Made by a program: the position numbers and the translations under genes
Assembly: GCF_042701255.1 (NCBI RefSeq)
Contig: NZ_CP170554.1
Coordinates: 3,224,001-3,288,000 of the forward strand
Source: Tahibacter sp042701255
Lineage (GTDB): Bacteria > Pseudomonadota > Gammaproteobacteria > Xanthomonadales > Rhodanobacteraceae
Length of the DNA stretch: 64,000 nucleotides
Direction: 5' to 3'
Part shown: piece after piece, positions 10,725 to 19,345 of the stretch
How the letters are laid out: every line of letters begins with the position of its first letter
How positions within the stretch are numbered: the first letter of the stretch is position 1
The notes under the pieces: model-generated
Seen by the model: only the letters and a program-made list of their open reading frames with translations
Told to the model about the DNA's origin: nothing
Database searches by the model: none

Positions 10725-10798
10725 ATCTCTTCAAGCCGCAGCGCAGCAGAGCGGGCAGCGGCTACCATCGACGGTGGATCGGGCGCGGGGCAGGGCAG

Positions 10799-11917
10799 AT
10801 GCAGGAAGCGATGGCGGAATCGATCTGGCGCGACGGGCTGGATCTGTCCCTGGCACCGTTGCCGGGCGACTGCCGCACCCAGGTCTGCGTCGTCGGCCTC
10901 GGCGGCAGCGGGCTCAGTGCCCTGCAGCAGTTCCGCCGCGCGGGCCTGGAGTGCATAGGCCTGGACCGGCGCGGCATCGCCGCGGGCGCAGCCGGCGCCA
11001 ACGGCGGCTTCCTGCTCGCCGGACAGGCGGCGTTCTATCCCCAGGCCGTCGCGCGCTTCGGCCGCGAGCGTGCGCTGGGCATCTACGAACTCACCCTGAC
11101 CGAACTCGCCCGGCGCTATGCCGAGGCACCGCAGTATTGCCGGCGCACCGGTTCGCTGCGCATCGCCGCGGACGAGCATGAGCTGGCCGACTGCGCGCAG
11201 CAGGTCGAGCTCATGCAGCGCGACGGTCTGCCGGCGCAGCCGTATGAGGGTGCCGAAGGCCGCGGCGTGCTGTTCGGCGAGGACGGCTGCTTCGATCCGG
11301 CGCGCTACTGGCGCGAGGTCGCGGCGGCGCTGCAGGGCGACGGTGTCGCGTTGTACGGAAATTGTCTTGTGGAAGAAGTTTCATCCGGCCTCGTCACCAC
11401 GCGCAGCGGCCGCGTGCAGGCCGACATCGTGCTCGTCGCCGTCGACGGCGGCATCGAGCGCCTGCTGCCGCAGTACGCCGGCGAGCTGCGCTCCGCAAGG
11501 CTGCAGATGCTCGCGACCGCGCCCGACTCCGCGTTGCGGCTGGAGCGGCCGGTCTACTACCGCGACGGCCACGACTACTGGCTGCAGCGTGCCGACGGTT
11601 GCATCGCCCTCGGCGGAGGCCGCGATGTCGGCGGCGAGGCCGAATGGCAGGCCGACGGCGTGTCGCCGCGCGTGCAGGCGCATCTGGAAATGCTGCTGCA
11701 CGAGCGCCTGCGCAGCACCGCACCGGTCACGCATCGCTGGTCGGCGCAGGTCGCGTTCACGCGCCGCGGCCTGCCGCTGTTCGGTGCCGTCGCGCCGGGT
11801 GTTTTCGCGACCGGCGCCTACGACGGCACCGGCAACATCTTCGGCGCACTCTGCGGTCGCGCGCTCGCGCAGCTCGCGCTCGGCCAGCGGACGGCGCTCA
11901 GCGAATGGTTGGGGTAG
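10799..11917 (+). CDS. FAD-dependent oxidoreductase (DAO family)
   Basis: A 372-residue flavoprotein of the D-amino-acid-oxidase/GlpO-like fold. The dinucleotide-binding motif VVGLGGSGLSALQQF lies at about residues 31-45 and is followed by the acidic end of strand 2 (GLDRRG). The typical GANGGF segment follows, and near the C-terminus the FAD-contacting GAYDGTGN precedes the final helices. The substrate cannot be predicted. The ATG at 10799 has a -10-like TACCAT (10763-10768) 30 bp upstream. A second in-frame ATG at 10811 is an alternative. The gene diverges from the SPFH operon. Confidence 0.88.
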   Translation: MQEAMAESIWRDGLDLSLAPLPGDCRTQVCVVGLGGSGLSALQQFRRAGLECIGLDRRGIAAGAAGANGGFLLAGQAAFYPQAVARFGRERALGIYELTLTELARRYAEAPQYCRRTGSLRIAADEHELADCAQQVELMQRDGLPAQPYEGAEGRGVLFGEDGCFDPARYWREVAAALQGDGVALYGNCLVEEVSSGLVTTRSGRVQADIVLVAVDGGIERLLPQYAGELRSARLQMLATAPDSALRLERPVYYRDGHDYWLQRADGCIALGGGRDVGGEAEWQADGVSPRVQAHLEMLLHERLRSTAPVTHRWSAQVAFTRRGLPLFGAVAPGVFATGAYDGTGNIFGALCGRALAQLALGQRTALSEWLG

Positions 11918-12090
11918 GTTGCGGCGAGTGCGACGAACCGCAACGTCGCGGTCTCGACGCATCAGGAGCTTTCGTCGAAGCGATCTTCGATGTCGCTTTT
12001 CCGGCGCGTGCCGCGGTCGGAAATCGTTTCGGCAATGGTTCTTCGCGGCGTAACCGCCTCGATGGTGCGGTTCGCTGCGCTCACTGCAGC

Positions 12091-13038
12091 CTACGGCGTG
12101 GGCGGCAGGTCGATGCGCAGCAGCGGCGCGGGCCAGCGTTCGCCGGTCACGAAGACGCGATTGCCGGCCGTATCCAGCGCGACGGCTTCGGCCTGCACGA
12201 GCAAACCGAGCGGAAACATCTGCGGCGCGCGTGCGAGCGCCTGGGCCCAGCTGTCGCCGTCGTCGCGGCGATACAGCCAGACCGAGGCATAGCTCAGCAC
12301 CGCGATACGGCGGCCGTCGCGGCCCAATGAGGCGGCGGTAGGCCGGCCCGGCTGCAGACGGCGCTGGAAGTCCGTCGCCGGCGTGGCTTCGTCGGGTACG
12401 GCCAGGGTACCCAGCCGTGTCGCGACGACTTCCTGCGACGTGCCGGGCCGCAGCGGCAGCGACCAGAGCTGCGGCGGGTCGGTGCGCTTGGTCATCAGCA
12501 GCACGGTTTCGCTGGCGGCGTCGACGGCGACGGCTTCCACATCGTGCGGCCCGTCGGCATAGCGGAACGCGATGCGCCAGGCCGGGGCTGCGTGCAGCTC
12601 CTGCTCACCGGCGCCGGCCTCGACGTCGGGCTCTTCGACGATCAGCAGCTCGCTGCGCTTGCGCACGCCGCCGTTGTCGCCGGTATCGGCCAGCAGCAGA
12701 TACGGCTTGCCGTCCAGCGTGAACGCAGCCATGTCTTCCCAATCCACGGGCTTGGGCGCAGCGATGCGCAGGCGTGCCTGCACGCGGCCGTCGAGTCCGA
12801 TCGCGAACACGTCGGCCGGCGCCCCCGAATCGTTGTGCACCCAGAGCCGCTGCGGCGTGCGCGCCGACAAGGCCATGCCGCTGACCTCACCGAGCCGCGC
12901 ATCGCGCAGCAGTGCGGCGACCTGCGGCACGACGTCGGCCTGCAGCGCAGCAGTCCACGACGTACACAGCGCCGCGATGACGGCGGCGGCGATGCGGTTG
13001 CGCGATGTCGCGGCGGCACGCGTCGAAGCATGTCGCAT
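12091..13038 (-). CDS. Secreted beta-propeller-like protein, function unknown
   Basis: A 315-residue protein with an N-terminal signal peptide (arginine-rich start, then IAAAVIAALCTSWTAALQA). The body carries recurring motifs WVHNDSG, DWEDMA, LLLADTGDNGG and DVEAVAVD spaced like blades of a propeller of the SdiA-regulated or esterase-like-phytase type. Conserved Asp and Asn residues in those loops suggest metal or phosphate binding, but no catalytic set can be assigned. The frame is open further upstream into the preceding gene region, and the ATG at 13038 is chosen because the signal peptide begins there. It lies 50 bp behind the transglutaminase-like gene on the same strand and is probably co-transcribed. 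Confidence 0.8.
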   Translation of the reverse strand: MRHASTRAAATSRNRIAAAVIAALCTSWTAALQADVVPQVAALLRDARLGEVSGMALSARTPQRLWVHNDSGAPADVFAIGLDGRVQARLRIAAPKPVDWEDMAAFTLDGKPYLLLADTGDNGGVRKRSELLIVEEPDVEAGAGEQELHAAPAWRIAFRYADGPHDVEAVAVDAASETVLLMTKRTDPPQLWSLPLRPGTSQEVVATRLGTLAVPDEATPATDFQRRLQPGRPTAASLGRDGRRIAVLSYASVWLYRRDDGDSWAQALARAPQMFPLGLLVQAEAVALDTAGNRVFVTGERWPAPLLRIDLPPTP

Positions 13039-13088
13039 CGCGTGGTCGTCGCCGTTGCGCGGCGCCGGCGCATCGCCCCCGCTGCGGA

Positions 13089-14630
13089 TCACGCTGCCGG
13101 ATCGCCTGGGCAGCGGATCGATGCGTAAGGGGCGGCGGCGAAACATGCGGAGTGCGCGGCGTTGCGCGACAGCGGCCGGCTCGAGTGCGCCGCCGCCGTG
13201 TCGACCGCCTCGAGCTGCAGATTGCCCAAGGTGCCGACGCCGGAGAAGAAACGCCAGGGATCGCCGTCGCCGACGCCGAGCGCGATGTGTCCGCTGTCGA
13301 AGCGGCCCAGTGCCGCGTCGTAGCTCTGCCAGCGTCCGTCGACCCAGGCCTGCACCCAGGCATGCGGCACGAACACGCGCTCGGCGCCGCCGAAGCTCTC
13401 GGTGAAGGCCAGACCCGTGACGATGCGCGTCGGAATGCCGCGCGCGCGGCCGAGCGCGGCCAGCAGCAATGCATGTTCGGTGCAGTCGCCCTGGCGCGAC
13501 TTCGCAGTTTCGAGCGCCGAGGCATAGCCCACGCTCAGGCCCTTCTTGTCGATGTAGCCGGCGACGAAGGTCTCGAGCTCGCGCATGCGCTCGGCCGGTT
13601 TCCTGTCGCCCGGCGAGGCTTCGTCGGCCAGACGCACGATCTCGCTCGCGCCGGACTGCAGCCAGGCGTTCGGCTGGCTGTCGGCCGGCAGCGGCGGTGC
13701 TTCGGTGCCGGCCTTGGCCTGCGGCGAAACGGTGACCAGCCGCGTCGCGCCCTTGCTTTCGACGCGCTGCTCGCCGGTCTGCGGGAAGTCCACGGCGCCG
13801 GCCGCTTCGCGCAGACGCAGGCGATAGCGCAGCGGCTGCTGCAGGTCGGCCGGCTTCAACGTGCGCGGCGCGCGCACGAGTGCCTGCTGCAGGCTGTCGC
13901 CGGGCTGATTCGGCGCCAGCGCGCAGGCCTGGTCGCAGGCCAGCACTTCGAGCTTGAGGCCGAGCTGGGACATGGCGACCTTGCGCACCTGATAGTCCTT
14001 GTCCATCCAGTCCGTGCTGGCCAGCGGCATTCCCGGCAATTTCAGCTCGCGCTCGACGCGGATCAGCTCGCGCCGGCCGCCGGGTACGTCGACGAGTTCG
14101 GGGGCCTTGATCGTCGTGGTCAGCGGAAACGCTTCGAGATTCAACGCCTGATAGGCCTGGCTTTCGTAGCGCGTGCCCGGCGCGAGGCCGCGCTGCATCG
14201 CTTCGAGGCGCAGCCCTTCGCTGAACAGGGCGCCGGCCGGCCACTGTGCCTGCTGTTCCTGGCTCTGGCCGCCGACGTTGCTGCGCACCGTGATCTTGCC
14301 GTCGGCGGCGACGCTGCCGTCGCTGGTCGATTCCACGCCGGACATGCGCGAGCGCGTATGGAAGGCCAGCGGCTTGCCGTCGGCAGTTTCCTCGTGCGTC
14401 TCGCTGACTTCGAGTGCGACGGCGACGCCGACGCGCTCGATGCTCAGGTTCATGCTCTGCGTCGTCACGACGCGGTCGTCGCGCACCTCGCGCCGGTTCA
14501 GCATGTGGCCGATCTTGCGCCCGTCGAGGGTCACGCTCATCCAGGTTTCTTCGGCGGCCGCATGGGCCGCGGACGCGGCGACGAGCAGCAGGCAGGTCAG
14601 CGGACGGAGGAAGCGGGCGAGTGGGCGCAT
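13089..14630 (-). CDS. Exported transglutaminase-like domain protein
   Basis: A 513-residue protein with a signal peptide (about residues 1-25, ending AHAAAEE). The C-terminal part holds a transglutaminase-core domain with the full triad: Cys in GDCTEHALLLAAL, His in PHAWVQAWVDG and Asp in SYDAAL. The preceding 300 residues are beta-rich and without a named domain. In bacteria such exported proteins act as peptidases or cross-linking enzymes in the periplasm, and the substrate is unknown. The downstream propeller gene follows closely, suggesting a two-gene envelope operon. Confidence 0.9.
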   Translation of the reverse strand: MRPLARFLRPLTCLLLVAASAAHAAAEETWMSVTLDGRKIGHMLNRREVRDDRVVTTQSMNLSIERVGVAVALEVSETHEETADGKPLAFHTRSRMSGVESTSDGSVAADGKITVRSNVGGQSQEQQAQWPAGALFSEGLRLEAMQRGLAPGTRYESQAYQALNLEAFPLTTTIKAPELVDVPGGRRELIRVERELKLPGMPLASTDWMDKDYQVRKVAMSQLGLKLEVLACDQACALAPNQPGDSLQQALVRAPRTLKPADLQQPLRYRLRLREAAGAVDFPQTGEQRVESKGATRLVTVSPQAKAGTEAPPLPADSQPNAWLQSGASEIVRLADEASPGDRKPAERMRELETFVAGYIDKKGLSVGYASALETAKSRQGDCTEHALLLAALGRARGIPTRIVTGLAFTESFGGAERVFVPHAWVQAWVDGRWQSYDAALGRFDSGHIALGVGDGDPWRFFSGVGTLGNLQLEAVDTAAAHSSRPLSRNAAHSACFAAAPYASIRCPGDPAA

Positions 14631-14837
14631 GGGCAGACCGGATGACGGAGAAAGCCTAGTGTGCCAGACGCCGGCGGCAGGCTGGACCGTCGCTGCGACC
14701 GCCGTCTGCGCGCGAATGTTCCTGTCATCGCACGTGCCGCCGATACGATCGTGTGACGGCGGCTCGCGTGAACACGGCCGGCGCGACTTCGGCCGCGGAC
14801 CGACGCGTCCGGTTCGTCAGCGGCCGCCGGCATCTCC

Positions 14838-14843
14838 TACAAT
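14838..14843 (+). promoter_or_regulatory. -10-like element TACAAT ahead of purT
   Basis: TACAAT ends 29 bases before the purT ATG at 14873. No good -35 hexamer is visible at 17 bp. Several other genes here have a similar hexamer at 24-31 bp from the start. Confidence 0.45.
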
Positions 14844-14872
14844 CGCCGGCTTTCCCGTCTGCGGAGCTCGGC

Positions 14873-16057
14873 ATGAAACCCTTCGGCACTCCCGGTTCGC
14901 CCGGTGCGTTGCGCCTGTTGCTGCTGGGATCGGGCGAGCTCGGCAAGGAAGTCGCGATTCAAGCGCAGCGCTATGCGGTCGAGGTCATCGCGGTCGACCG
15001 CTATGCGAATGCGCCGGCCATGCAGGTCGCGCATCGCAGTCACGTGATCAACATGCTCGATGCGCAGGAACTGCGTCGCGTGATCGAGCTGGAGAAGCCC
15101 GATCTGGTCGTGCCCGAGATCGAGGCCATCCACACGCCGACCCTGATCGAGCTCGAACGCGAAGGACTGCGCGTCGTACCGACCGCGCGCGCGGCCTGGC
15201 TGACCATGGATCGCGAAGGCATACGCCGGCTCGCGGCCGAAACCTTGGGGCTGCCGACCTCGCCTTACCGCTTCTGCGACAGCGAGGACGAGTATCGCGC
15301 CGCGGTTCAGGCACTGGGCCTGCCTTGCGTGGTCAAGCCGGTCATGAGCTCCTCGGGCAAGGGCCAGAGCGTGATCCGCAGCGACGCCGACGTCGCCGAC
15401 GCCTGGACCTATGCGCAGAGCGGCGGCCGTGCCGGACAGGGCCGCATCATCGTCGAAGGCTTCGTCGCGTTCGATTACGAGATCACCTTGCTGACCGTGC
15501 GCCATCGCGACGGCACGAGCTTCTGCGCACCGATCGGGCATCTGCAGGTCGACGGCGACTATCGCGAATCGTGGCAGCCGCAGCCGATGTCCGCTCTCGC
15601 GCTGCAGCGTGCGCAGGACATCGCGCGCGCCGTCACCGACGAACTCGGCGGCTGGGGCGTGTTCGGCGTGGAGCTGTTCGTACGCGGCGACGAAGTGATC
15701 TTCTCCGAGGTCAGCCCGCGGCCGCACGACACGGGTCTCGTCACCCTGATCGCGCAGGAGCTGTCGCAGTTCGCGCTGCACGTGCGCGCGATTCTCGGTC
15801 TGCCGATACCGAACATCCGCCAGCTCGGTCCGTCGGCCTCGTGCGCCGTGCTCGTCGACGGCGACGGCGTCGCGCCGACCTATCACGGCGTCGCCGATGC
15901 GCTGCTCGAACCCGACACGGCGCTGCGCCTGTTCGGCAAACCCGAAGTGCGCGGCCGCCGGCGCATGGCCGTCACCTTGGCGCGCGGCGCCGACATCGAC
16001 GAGGCCCGTGCGAAAGCGTGCGCGGCGGCGCAGAAGATCACGGTGCGGATGAACTGA
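14873..16057 (+). CDS. purT: Formate-dependent phosphoribosylglycinamide formyltransferase
   Basis: ATP-grasp enzyme that formylates glycinamide ribonucleotide with formate and ATP in purine synthesis, the folate-independent alternative to PurN. The 394-residue translation shows LLLLGSGELGKEVAIQAQRYAVEVIAV-type N-terminal similarity, split here as LLGSGELGKEV and VIAVDRY. It has the ATP-grasp segment VVKPVMSSSGKGQS and the metal-binding loop FSEVSPRPHDTG. Length equals E. coli PurT (392). The ATG at 14873 is chosen over the open extension to 14753 because similarity begins at it and a -10-like TACAAT lies upstream. Monocistronic. Confidence 0.96.
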   Translation: MKPFGTPGSPGALRLLLLGSGELGKEVAIQAQRYAVEVIAVDRYANAPAMQVAHRSHVINMLDAQELRRVIELEKPDLVVPEIEAIHTPTLIELEREGLRVVPTARAAWLTMDREGIRRLAAETLGLPTSPYRFCDSEDEYRAAVQALGLPCVVKPVMSSSGKGQSVIRSDADVADAWTYAQSGGRAGQGRIIVEGFVAFDYEITLLTVRHRDGTSFCAPIGHLQVDGDYRESWQPQPMSALALQRAQDIARAVTDELGGWGVFGVELFVRGDEVIFSEVSPRPHDTGLVTLIAQELSQFALHVRAILGLPIPNIRQLGPSASCAVLVDGDGVAPTYHGVADALLEPDTALRLFGKPEVRGRRRMAVTLARGADIDEARAKACAAAQKITVRMN

Positions 16058-16143
16058 CCGCACATCGGCGACCGTCATCGGCAATGTCTGGTCATCGATC
16101 GCGTCGTTGCGGCCCGGGTCAGGCGACGTCGTTCGCTGATCGC

Positions 16144-16497
16144 TCAGCGCGCAGGGAATCGCTGCGCATGCGCGGCCATATGCTCGGGAAACAGCTCGGC
16201 GTAGAGCGGGTGCGGTATGCCCAGAACGGCCGCCTCGACATACGCCGGTTGACCGTCCACGGCCTGATCCGAGTAATCCAGTACGGCGACGGCGACGCAC
16301 GGCAGCGGGTTTCCCGCGGAAGTCCTTGCGCTCAGGGCGAGACCGGACTGATCGGCATGATTCGTCCGGCATTCGTGCCGAACGGCGTCGTAACCATCGG
16401 CGGCAATGAACAGGCCGCAGGCGACGCCCATGGACGGGTCGCCCGACTCCAGCGCGGAATGGCCGACCAAGGTATCTCCGGCATAGATCGCGTACAT
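16144..16497 (-). CDS. Small hypothetical protein
   Basis: A 117-residue reading frame starting MYAIYAGDTLVGHSALE and ending AHAQRFPAR. It has alternating hydrophobic strands in the first half and no signal peptide, and looks like an authentic single-domain beta/alpha protein. I do not recognise it. The frame is open upstream to 18099 antisense to the glutamate-synthase-like gene, but that part is a shadow, so the ATG at 16497 is a sensible start, with an earlier GTG about nine codons before as an alternative. It is convergent with purT and diverges from the next gene. Confidence 0.6.
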   Translation of the reverse strand: MYAIYAGDTLVGHSALESGDPSMGVACGLFIAADGYDAVRHECRTNHADQSGLALSARTSAGNPLPCVAVAVLDYSDQAVDGQPAYVEAAVLGIPHPLYAELFPEHMAAHAQRFPAR

Positions 16498-16671
16498 CGG
16501 GTTCTCGGCAGGGGCTCGGTACACCCGGGCAAGCTTAGCCCGATCGACGCGAGTGCCGCGATGCGTCGTCGTCGTTGCATCACGGATACGGCGCGCAACG
16601 GAGCGCGGCTTGCGGAACTCCTTTCCATGGCAGCCTGCTAGGATCGCGGAGTCGCCCGCGGAGCCCCGCTC

Positions 16672-18186
16672 ATGCAAGCCAATCTCGCCGGATGGGTCAT
16701 CGGCACCATCGAACTCATGGCCGCGCTGTTTCTCGTCGTGGTCGGTTCGGTGCTGCTGGCCACGCTGGTGTTCTTCGTCGTCGACCGCAACCAGACGCGC
16801 AGCGCGGTACTGCGCAACTATCCGGTCATCGGCCGTTTCCGCTATTGGTTCGAGCACCTCGGCGAATTCTTCCGCCAGTATTTCTTCGCCATGGATCGCG
16901 AGGAGCTGCCGTTCAATCGCGCGCAGCGCACCTGGGTCTATCGCGCGGCGAAGGACGTCGACAATACGCGCGCGTTCGGCTCCACGCGCGATCTGCGTCC
17001 CGAAGGCACGGTGTTCTTCGTCAACACGGCGTTTCCGACCCTCGACGAGGACGCCGTCGCGCCGCAGCCGCTGCTGATCGGCCCGCATGCGCGCGAACCG
17101 TATGCGCATGCGGCGTTCTTCAACGTTTCGGCCATGAGCTTCGGCGCGATCTCCGCGCCCGCCGTGCGCGCGCTGACGCGCGGCGCGCAGAAGGCCGGCG
17201 TCTGGGTCGACACGGGCGAGGGCGGTCTGTCGCCGTATCACCTCGAAGGCGGCTGCAGCATCGTGTTCGAGATCGGCACGGCCAAGTACGGCGTGCGCGA
17301 CGAGCACGGCCGCCTCGACGACGACAAGCTGCGCGCGATCGCCGCGCATCCGCAGGTCAAGATGTTCAACCTCAAGCTCGGCCAGGGTGCCAAGCCCGGC
17401 AAGGGCGGCGTGCTGCCGGCGGCGAAGGTCACGCCGGAAATCGCCGCGATCCGCGGCATTCCGGTCGGCACCGATTCGATCAGTCCGAACCGGCATCCCG
17501 AGGTCAACAGCGTCGACGAACTGCTCGACATGATCAGCCACATCCGCGAGGTGACCGGCAAGCCCACCGGCTTCAAGGCGCCGCTCGGCGACGTGGCGTG
17601 GATCGCCGAACTCTGCGCCGAAGTGCACAAGCGCGGCAGCGCGAGCGCGCCGGATTTCATCGTCGTCGACGGCTCCGAAGGCGGCACCGGCGCGGCGCCG
17701 CAGTCGCTCATGGACGGCGTCGGTCTGCCGCTGCGCGAGGCGCTGCCGCTGCTCGTCGACACCTTGACGCGCGGCGGCCTGCGCGAGCGCATCCGCGTGA
17801 TCTGCTCGGGCAAATGCATCACGCCGTACGAAGTCGCCTGGGCGCTGGCCATGGGCGCGGACTTCGTCAATTCGGCGCGCGGCTTCATGTTCGCGCTCGG
17901 CTGCATCCAGGCGCTGCAGTGCAATCGCAACACCTGTCCGACCGGCGTGACCACGCACGATCCACGCCTGCAGCGCGGCCTCGTCGTGACCGACAAGGCC
18001 GAGCGCGTCGCACATTACGCGAGCAATCTCATGCGCGAAGTCGGCGTCATCGCCCATGCCTGCGGCGTGCGCGAACCGCGTGAGCTGCGCCGCTGGCATG
18101 CACGCGTCGTCGGCGACGACGGTCTGTCGCGCCGCCTCGACGAGCTTTATCCGTATGCCACCGATCCTGCCGGAGCCCGCCCGTGA
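16672..18186 (+). CDS. FMN-binding glutamate synthase family protein
   Basis: A 504-residue protein with one N-terminal membrane segment (about residues 8-35) followed by the FMN/Fe-S synthase domain of glutamate synthase (GltB2 type). Visible are MSFGAIS, GEGGLSPYH, KLGQGAKPGKGG and the FMN-binding DGSEGGTGAAP. The Cys-containing segment CNRNTCPTG fits the iron-sulfur ligand region. It lacks the glutaminase domain of true GltB, so the physiological reaction of this stand-alone, membrane-anchored type is unknown. A -10-like TAGGAT lies at 16639-16644. The next gene overlaps its stop codon by four bases, implying translational coupling. Confidence 0.93.
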   Translation: MQANLAGWVIGTIELMAALFLVVVGSVLLATLVFFVVDRNQTRSAVLRNYPVIGRFRYWFEHLGEFFRQYFFAMDREELPFNRAQRTWVYRAAKDVDNTRAFGSTRDLRPEGTVFFVNTAFPTLDEDAVAPQPLLIGPHAREPYAHAAFFNVSAMSFGAISAPAVRALTRGAQKAGVWVDTGEGGLSPYHLEGGCSIVFEIGTAKYGVRDEHGRLDDDKLRAIAAHPQVKMFNLKLGQGAKPGKGGVLPAAKVTPEIAAIRGIPVGTDSISPNRHPEVNSVDELLDMISHIREVTGKPTGFKAPLGDVAWIAELCAEVHKRGSASAPDFIVVDGSEGGTGAAPQSLMDGVGLPLREALPLLVDTLTRGGLRERIRVICSGKCITPYEVAWALAMGADFVNSARGFMFALGCIQALQCNRNTCPTGVTTHDPRLQRGLVVTDKAERVAHYASNLMREVGVIAHACGVREPRELRRWHARVVGDDGLSRRLDELYPYATDPAGARP

Positions 18187-18464
18187 GTGACACCCAATAC
18201 GCCGTCTTTCTGTTTCCGCAGGCGATCGAAGCGCTCGGCGAACCGATCAAACCCTATCTGCTCGACGGCGTCGGCGGCCCGCACATCATCTGCGCCGAAG
18301 TCGACACCTCGGGGCCGTTATTCGGCATGACCCTCGTCGGCAAGGATCAGCGCGGCCTGCCGAGCGAACTCGAAATCATGGTGCCGCACGCGATGATCCG
18401 CCTCGTGATGTCGGTACACAGCGAACACGGCATCGGCTTCGCGCAGCGCACGGCCGAATCCTAG
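18183..18464 (+). CDS. Conserved hypothetical protein coupled to the glutamate-synthase-like gene
   Basis: A 93-residue soluble protein starting at GTG 18183, which overlaps the stop of the upstream gene as GTGA. It contains AVFLFPQAIEALGEPIKPYL and a central Gly-rich GVGGPHI loop. No domain is recognised. Overlap and shared strand make co-expression with the FMN protein very likely, and it may be a partner or small regulatory subunit. That role is inferred only from the coupling. Confidence 0.75.
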   Translation: MSDTQYAVFLFPQAIEALGEPIKPYLLDGVGGPHIICAEVDTSGPLFGMTLVGKDQRGLPSELEIMVPHAMIRLVMSVHSEHGIGFAQRTAES

Positions 18465-18476
18465 CCGGCAGCGATT

Positions 18477-18509
18477 CGGTCCGACGGACCACTACTGTCC
18501 GTCGGACCG
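18477..18509. terminator. Perfect 13-bp hairpin between convergent genes
   Basis: CGGTCCGACGGAC (18477-18489) pairs exactly with GTCCGTCGGACCG (18497-18509) around a seven-base loop CACTACT. It lies 13 bp after the stop of the coupled hypothetical gene and 37 bp from the end of the convergent membrane-protein gene. No U-tract follows, so it would have to act as an unusual bidirectional terminator or as an mRNA 3'-end stabiliser. Confidence 0.6.
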
Positions 18510-18546
18510 GGCCTGCTGCGGCAGGGGCCGAAGCGGTTGCGCAGCG

Positions 18547-18816
18547 TCAGCCGCGCAGCGTGCGGACGCCGCGGGCCACCCAGCGCGCGAAGAAAGCGAC
18601 GAACAACAGTCCTATGACGACTGCCAGCGCGCAGGTGCCGCGTTCGCCGAGCGCGCGGCCGAGTTCGGCCGACTCGGGCAGGCCGCCGGCCGGAATGACC
18701 TTGCCGGTAATGCCGAGTATCGCGAGGGCGGCGCCGCAAAACATGCCGATGAGGCCGCGAAAGATCGAGAGGCTGGCCAGGCTTCGATCGAGAGCACGTG
18801 GATCCTTGTCGTTCAT
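18547..18816 (-). CDS. Small membrane protein, two predicted transmembrane helices
   Basis: An 89-residue protein. A charged N-terminus (MNDKDPRALDRS) is followed by hydrophobic segments at about residues 20-42 (LIGMFCGAALAILGITGKVI) and 61-77 (TCALAVVIGLLFVAFFA), and it ends with a basic RWVARGVRTLRG tail. No family is recognised. It is 19 bp after the end of the exported Sm-like gene region on the same strand and may share its transcript. Confidence 0.7.
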   Translation of the reverse strand: MNDKDPRALDRSLASLSIFRGLIGMFCGAALAILGITGKVIPAGGLPESAELGRALGERGTCALAVVIGLLFVAFFARWVARGVRTLRG

Positions 18817-18834
18817 TCGAGGCGTTCCGTCGTC

Positions 18835-19122
18835 TTACATTGCCGCGCCATCGATGCGCTCGGCGAGTACGACGATGCGGCTGAACTGCTGGCTGCGCAT
18901 CTCGATGCGGCCGTCGTCGTGGCAGGCGGTGACGATGCCGGACAGGCTCTGACCGTTGAAGAACAGAGTGACGCCGCGCTTCTCGGCGTGGCTGGCTTCG
19001 AGCAGGGCTTTGAAAGGACCTTTGCAGTTCACGGCGGTTTCCTTGTCGGCAGTCTGCGCCGATGCCGCGGAGGCGGTGGCGCAGAACAGGAGGGTCAGCA
19101 GCAGGCGGGACGAGGGCGACAT
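18835..19122 (-). CDS. Small exported protein with an Sm/Hfq-like C-terminal half
   Basis: A 95-residue protein with a clear signal peptide (MSPSSRLLLTLLFCATASAASA, residues 1-22, given here only for orientation as cleavage after ASA). The mature part begins QTADKE and includes two Cys (33 and 67). Residues about 36-92 look like an Sm/Hfq fold: a helix PFKALLEA, then strand VTLFF, NGQSLSGIV matching the Sm1 pattern NGxxLxGxI, a D-D turn, RIEMR, and a final strand pair FSRIVVL-ERIDGA. Hfq itself has VNGIKLQGQI in this place. I infer structural resemblance, not RNA binding. The start at 19122 is preferred over the open frame to 19284 because the signal peptide begins there. Confidence 0.75.
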   Translation of the reverse strand: MSPSSRLLLTLLFCATASAASAQTADKETAVNCKGPFKALLEASHAEKRGVTLFFNGQSLSGIVTACHDDGRIEMRSQQFSRIVVLAERIDGAAM

Positions 19123-19345
19123 ACGGGCTCCGATGCGGGATACGAACATCGGCTGGAACGAAGGCGGCGGCGGCGAGCGAACAGACGGGCGGCGTGTTGC
19201 AGATTCGACACGCCGTTCCGGTTCACTGCCGCATAGGCAGTTCAGATAGCTGGCGTCGCGAGCAGCTCCGCGCGGCTCGTTCACGGTCGAGTAGGTCGCC
19301 GAGCGATCTTGCCGACGTCGTCGCCCCGCCAGATCGCCGCTGACC

